In this document: piece by piece, positions 60,443 through 62,231 of the stretch
Position numbering within the stretch: the stretch's first letter is position 1
How the letters are laid out: every line of letters starts with the position of its first letter
Source: Balneolaceae bacterium
GTDB lineage: Bacteria > Bacteroidota > Rhodothermia > Balneolales > Balneolaceae
DNA length: 62,231 nt
Reading direction: 5' to 3'
Assembly: GCA_020832285.1 (NCBI GenBank)
Contig: JAFIFB010000058.1
Coordinates: 1-62,231 of the forward strand
Notes under the pieces: generated by a model
What the model saw: the letters and a program-made list of their open reading frames with translations, nothing else
What the model was told of the DNA's origin: nothing
Databases searched by the model: none
Made by a program: the position numbers and the translations under genes

Positions 60443-61747
60443 CTACTTAAAAATAGAGCGCACACCAATCCCATGGAAATCACTACGGTCGCGTTCATCC
60501 GGGGCAGCAGGCTGAATCAGTGCAATTTTTTGGCGATTAGCTGTTTTGATCACTGAAAACCCGGGGGTTATGCCTGTGGCTACGTGTGCAGCCCCTGTGA
60601 GCGGGTTGGGTCCGCGAAGAGAAATAAACGCATACTTGCCGTCTGGTGAAAAATCGAGGATATCGGGGGCGCTTCCAACAAAATCAAGATCATGAACAAT
60701 GTTGTCAGTTCTGGTATTGATTACAATTCCGTTATCCGTACCTCGATTTACCTGCCACATCCATGGGCCGCGTGGTGTAACCCGTGCGCCATGTGCATCA
60801 ATTCCACGGGTCTCGCTGCTCGATTTCAGCAGAGTATGGCTGGCCGTATCAAATACATACCATTCACCGCTCTCTTCAGGCGGATTATCCGGGTCACCGG
60901 GATCTCCCCAGTTCGCATACATTTTTCTTCCGTCCTGGCTGCGGGCAACACCGCAATTGGCTTTTACTTCATCTCTTGGAAAAGCCTTTGCAATAATGGG
61001 GTCACCTGATGCAATATCTACCACGACAAGGCCGCCTGCTCCGGGGCCAAGGGTCAGGTAGGCAAAATTTCCATCAGCCGTATATTGGTGGCAAACAGGT
61101 GCTGGTACGTTCAGGCCCACAGCACCACCGCCGCCACCCAGAACATTTTCAAATTCTGCTTGCCAGGCCGTATCAGTTGTTAAATCAAGTTCCCGCCCAA
61201 TGGCAAATGATTCCGAATCAAGGTCAACGGTAATTTCTGTGAATGTAACCGTTCCGATATTTGCCACCCAGATCGATTGATCATCGGGAGTAAACGCTGC
61301 CATATGTGCACCGGCTCCTGTTTGGATGATATCGACCACCTGGCGGTCTGCAGTCCGTATGATGGTAACATTGCCGGAGGCCGGTGATGCAACCGCTGCA
61401 TATTCATGGGTTGAGTTAAATTCAATCATATGCGGCAGAATAACTTGCTTGCCGATCAAACCAGCAGAAAAGAGTTCCGGAAAATCAATCACATCTACTT
61501 CTTCCAGGCTGGAATCATAAATATGGATGCGGTTCAAGTTTTCTCCCTGGTCAAGTGCCCACACTTCCCAGTCTTTGGCTCTTGGCTGATTTGGCCTTAC
61601 CATTTGATCTCCGGAAAGATAGTCCTGGCTTTCTGATAGATTGCTCCCGGATCGATCATTATTGATCACAGAATCACACCCCTGAAATATCAGCAGAATT
61701 CCGAGCACCAGAAGTGCGAACCCGCTTTGACAGATTAATTTATACAT
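60443..61747 (-). CDS. Beta-propeller lipoprotein (YncE/YVTN-like)
   Basis: 434 residues. The lipoprotein signal FALLVLGILLIFQGCDS places Cys at 24. The mature protein is a series of beta-propeller blades: WEVWALDQGENLNRIHIYD, EYAAVASPASGNVTIIRTADR, IWVANIGTVTFTEITVD, YLTLGPGAGGLVVVDIASGD, WMWQVNRGTDNGIVINTRTD and PGFSVIKTANRQKIALIQ. Such propellers bind surface ligands or act in electron-transfer complexes. No catalytic residues can be named. A glycine-rich loop (LGGGGGAVGL) is notable. It ends at a good terminator. Confidence 0.82.
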   Translation of the reverse strand: MYKLICQSGFALLVLGILLIFQGCDSVINNDRSGSNLSESQDYLSGDQMVRPNQPRAKDWEVWALDQGENLNRIHIYDSSLEEVDVIDFPELFSAGLIGKQVILPHMIEFNSTHEYAAVASPASGNVTIIRTADRQVVDIIQTGAGAHMAAFTPDDQSIWVANIGTVTFTEITVDLDSESFAIGRELDLTTDTAWQAEFENVLGGGGGAVGLNVPAPVCHQYTADGNFAYLTLGPGAGGLVVVDIASGDPIIAKAFPRDEVKANCGVARSQDGRKMYANWGDPGDPDNPPEESGEWYVFDTASHTLLKSSSETRGIDAHGARVTPRGPWMWQVNRGTDNGIVINTRTDNIVHDLDFVGSAPDILDFSPDGKYAFISLRGPNPLTGAAHVATGITPGFSVIKTANRQKIALIQPAAPDERDRSDFHGIGVRSIFK

Positions 61748-61900
61748 GGTTTTAATTATTTGTGGTTATGGTAATAATTGAAATTTTATATAAAAAAATA
61801 ATCTTATAGAAGTCAAGTTTATTGAAGACTTTGCATTACTTTATAACAAAAACATTTCGATTTCATTCGTCCCTATCGTTCCTCATTGCGCTACCGTTGG

Positions 61901-61992
61901 CAGTTGGCCCTATCCACTCGGACCCATCCCCCGTCCCCTTCCCTATGCCGCAAATGCACGGCACAAGTTAGTGTTTTTCTAATCCCGACCCC
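61901..61992. repeat. Dispersed repeat family C, copy 3
   Basis: CAGTTGGCCCTATCCACTCG followed by CCCCTTCCCTATGCCG and GCACGGCACAAGTTAGTG. It matches the copy at 49056-49152 in inverse orientation. The gap around it (61748-62125) is otherwise A/T-rich, with a CCGCCTG/CAGGCGG inverted repeat at about 62048-62088. Confidence 0.8.
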
Positions 61993-62125
61993 TACTATTG
62001 TGCCATATGGCGTAATGTGTTTTATTATTAATTACACACTCATCACCCGCCTGCGACGTGTGGGCGACCCCCTACCGAGACAGGCGGTTGATCTCGCTTT
62101 CCATCTCTTAACCTATGGTGCAACT

Positions 62126-62231
62126 ATGATCAATAATACCTCTCACTCTCTGTGGGATCGACTCCAGCAGAAAACCCTTAACCAGCAGTTCACCAACCGT
62201 CTTATTGATGGGTCGAACTGTTCCCGGTTTG
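62126..62231 (+). CDS. 5' end of a possible DUF1670-type protein (partial)
   Basis: From ATG 62126 the frame is open to the window edge, giving MINNTSHSLWDRLQQKTLNQ and QFTNRLIDGSNCSRF. The helical pattern (LxxKTLxxQFxxRLxxG) resembles the start of DUF1670 proteins, which occur in many copies in some genomes and may be mobile. The match is weak from 35 residues. Confidence 0.35.
   Translation, partial: MINNTSHSLWDRLQQKTLNQQFTNRLIDGSNCSRF

Overview
The window looks like the chromosome of a free-living Gram-negative bacterium of the Bacteroidota/Balneolota lineage, probably marine or sediment-dwelling. This is inferred from the gene families (leucine dehydrogenase, DUF5916 and DUF4159 proteins, TAT-exported Gfo/Idh/MocA oxidoreductase, fused MoaCB, S9 peptidase, many Sec and lipoprotein exports), moderate GC and mostly weak Shine-Dalgarno sites. 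No rRNA, tRNA, CRISPR array or complete insertion sequence was recognised. The gaps between genes are unusually rich in short non-coding inverted-repeat elements of several families.

Layout. 1-12.9 kb: leucine dehydrogenase, a D-amino-acid oxidase that appears to start at ATT, a large DUF5916 outer-membrane protein, a two-domain secreted esterase/hydrolase, an Fe-S CDGSH protein and a DUF4159 protein. 13-17 kb: a CDF metal transporter and the magnesium channel gene mgtE. mgtE is preceded by a 19-codon acidic/proline leader ORF and two mutually exclusive RNA hairpins; I consider this the best candidate for an undescribed regulatory system here. 17-20 kb: an orphan SpsF-like cytidylyltransferase and an OmpR/HAMP-kinase two-component pair. 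20-29 kb: a thioredoxin-fold lipoprotein lacking CXXC, a tripartite metal-type RND efflux operon (TolC, His-rich adaptor, RND pump) and two overlapping crcB fluoride-channel genes. 29-31.3 kb: a two-gene signalling unit of a class III cyclase-like DUF3095 protein and a GAF/histidine-kinase protein whose ATP-binding motifs look degenerate. 31.5-40 kb: exported carbohydrate and peptide enzymes (oxidoreductase, S9 peptidase, beta-lactamase-fold hydrolase, glycosidase-like protein).

40-50 kb: copper ATPase copB followed by an accessory stretch. It holds the collision point of two truncated toxin-antitoxin loci, a HelD helicase, a SpoIIE-type phosphatase, an intact Phd/PIN toxin-antitoxin pair, a decayed DUF4143 ATPase and a cluster of dispersed repeats. 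49.5-53 kb: a membrane metal-dependent hydrolase and a tightly coupled pair of an ATP-cone/Mrr-type nuclease and a beta-CASP ribonuclease. 53.2-56 kb: molybdopterin genes moaCB, diverging from moaD-moaA-moaE. 56-62 kb: a DUF411 copper-type protein, a membrane-anchored beta-lactamase-fold hydrolase, 1.6 kb of repeats, a beta-propeller lipoprotein and the start of a possible DUF1670-type gene.

Themes: metal and halide homeostasis recurs (CDF, MgtE, RND, CrcB pair, CopB, DUF411), together with exported degradative enzymes. All functions are read from sequence motifs only; no database search was possible.
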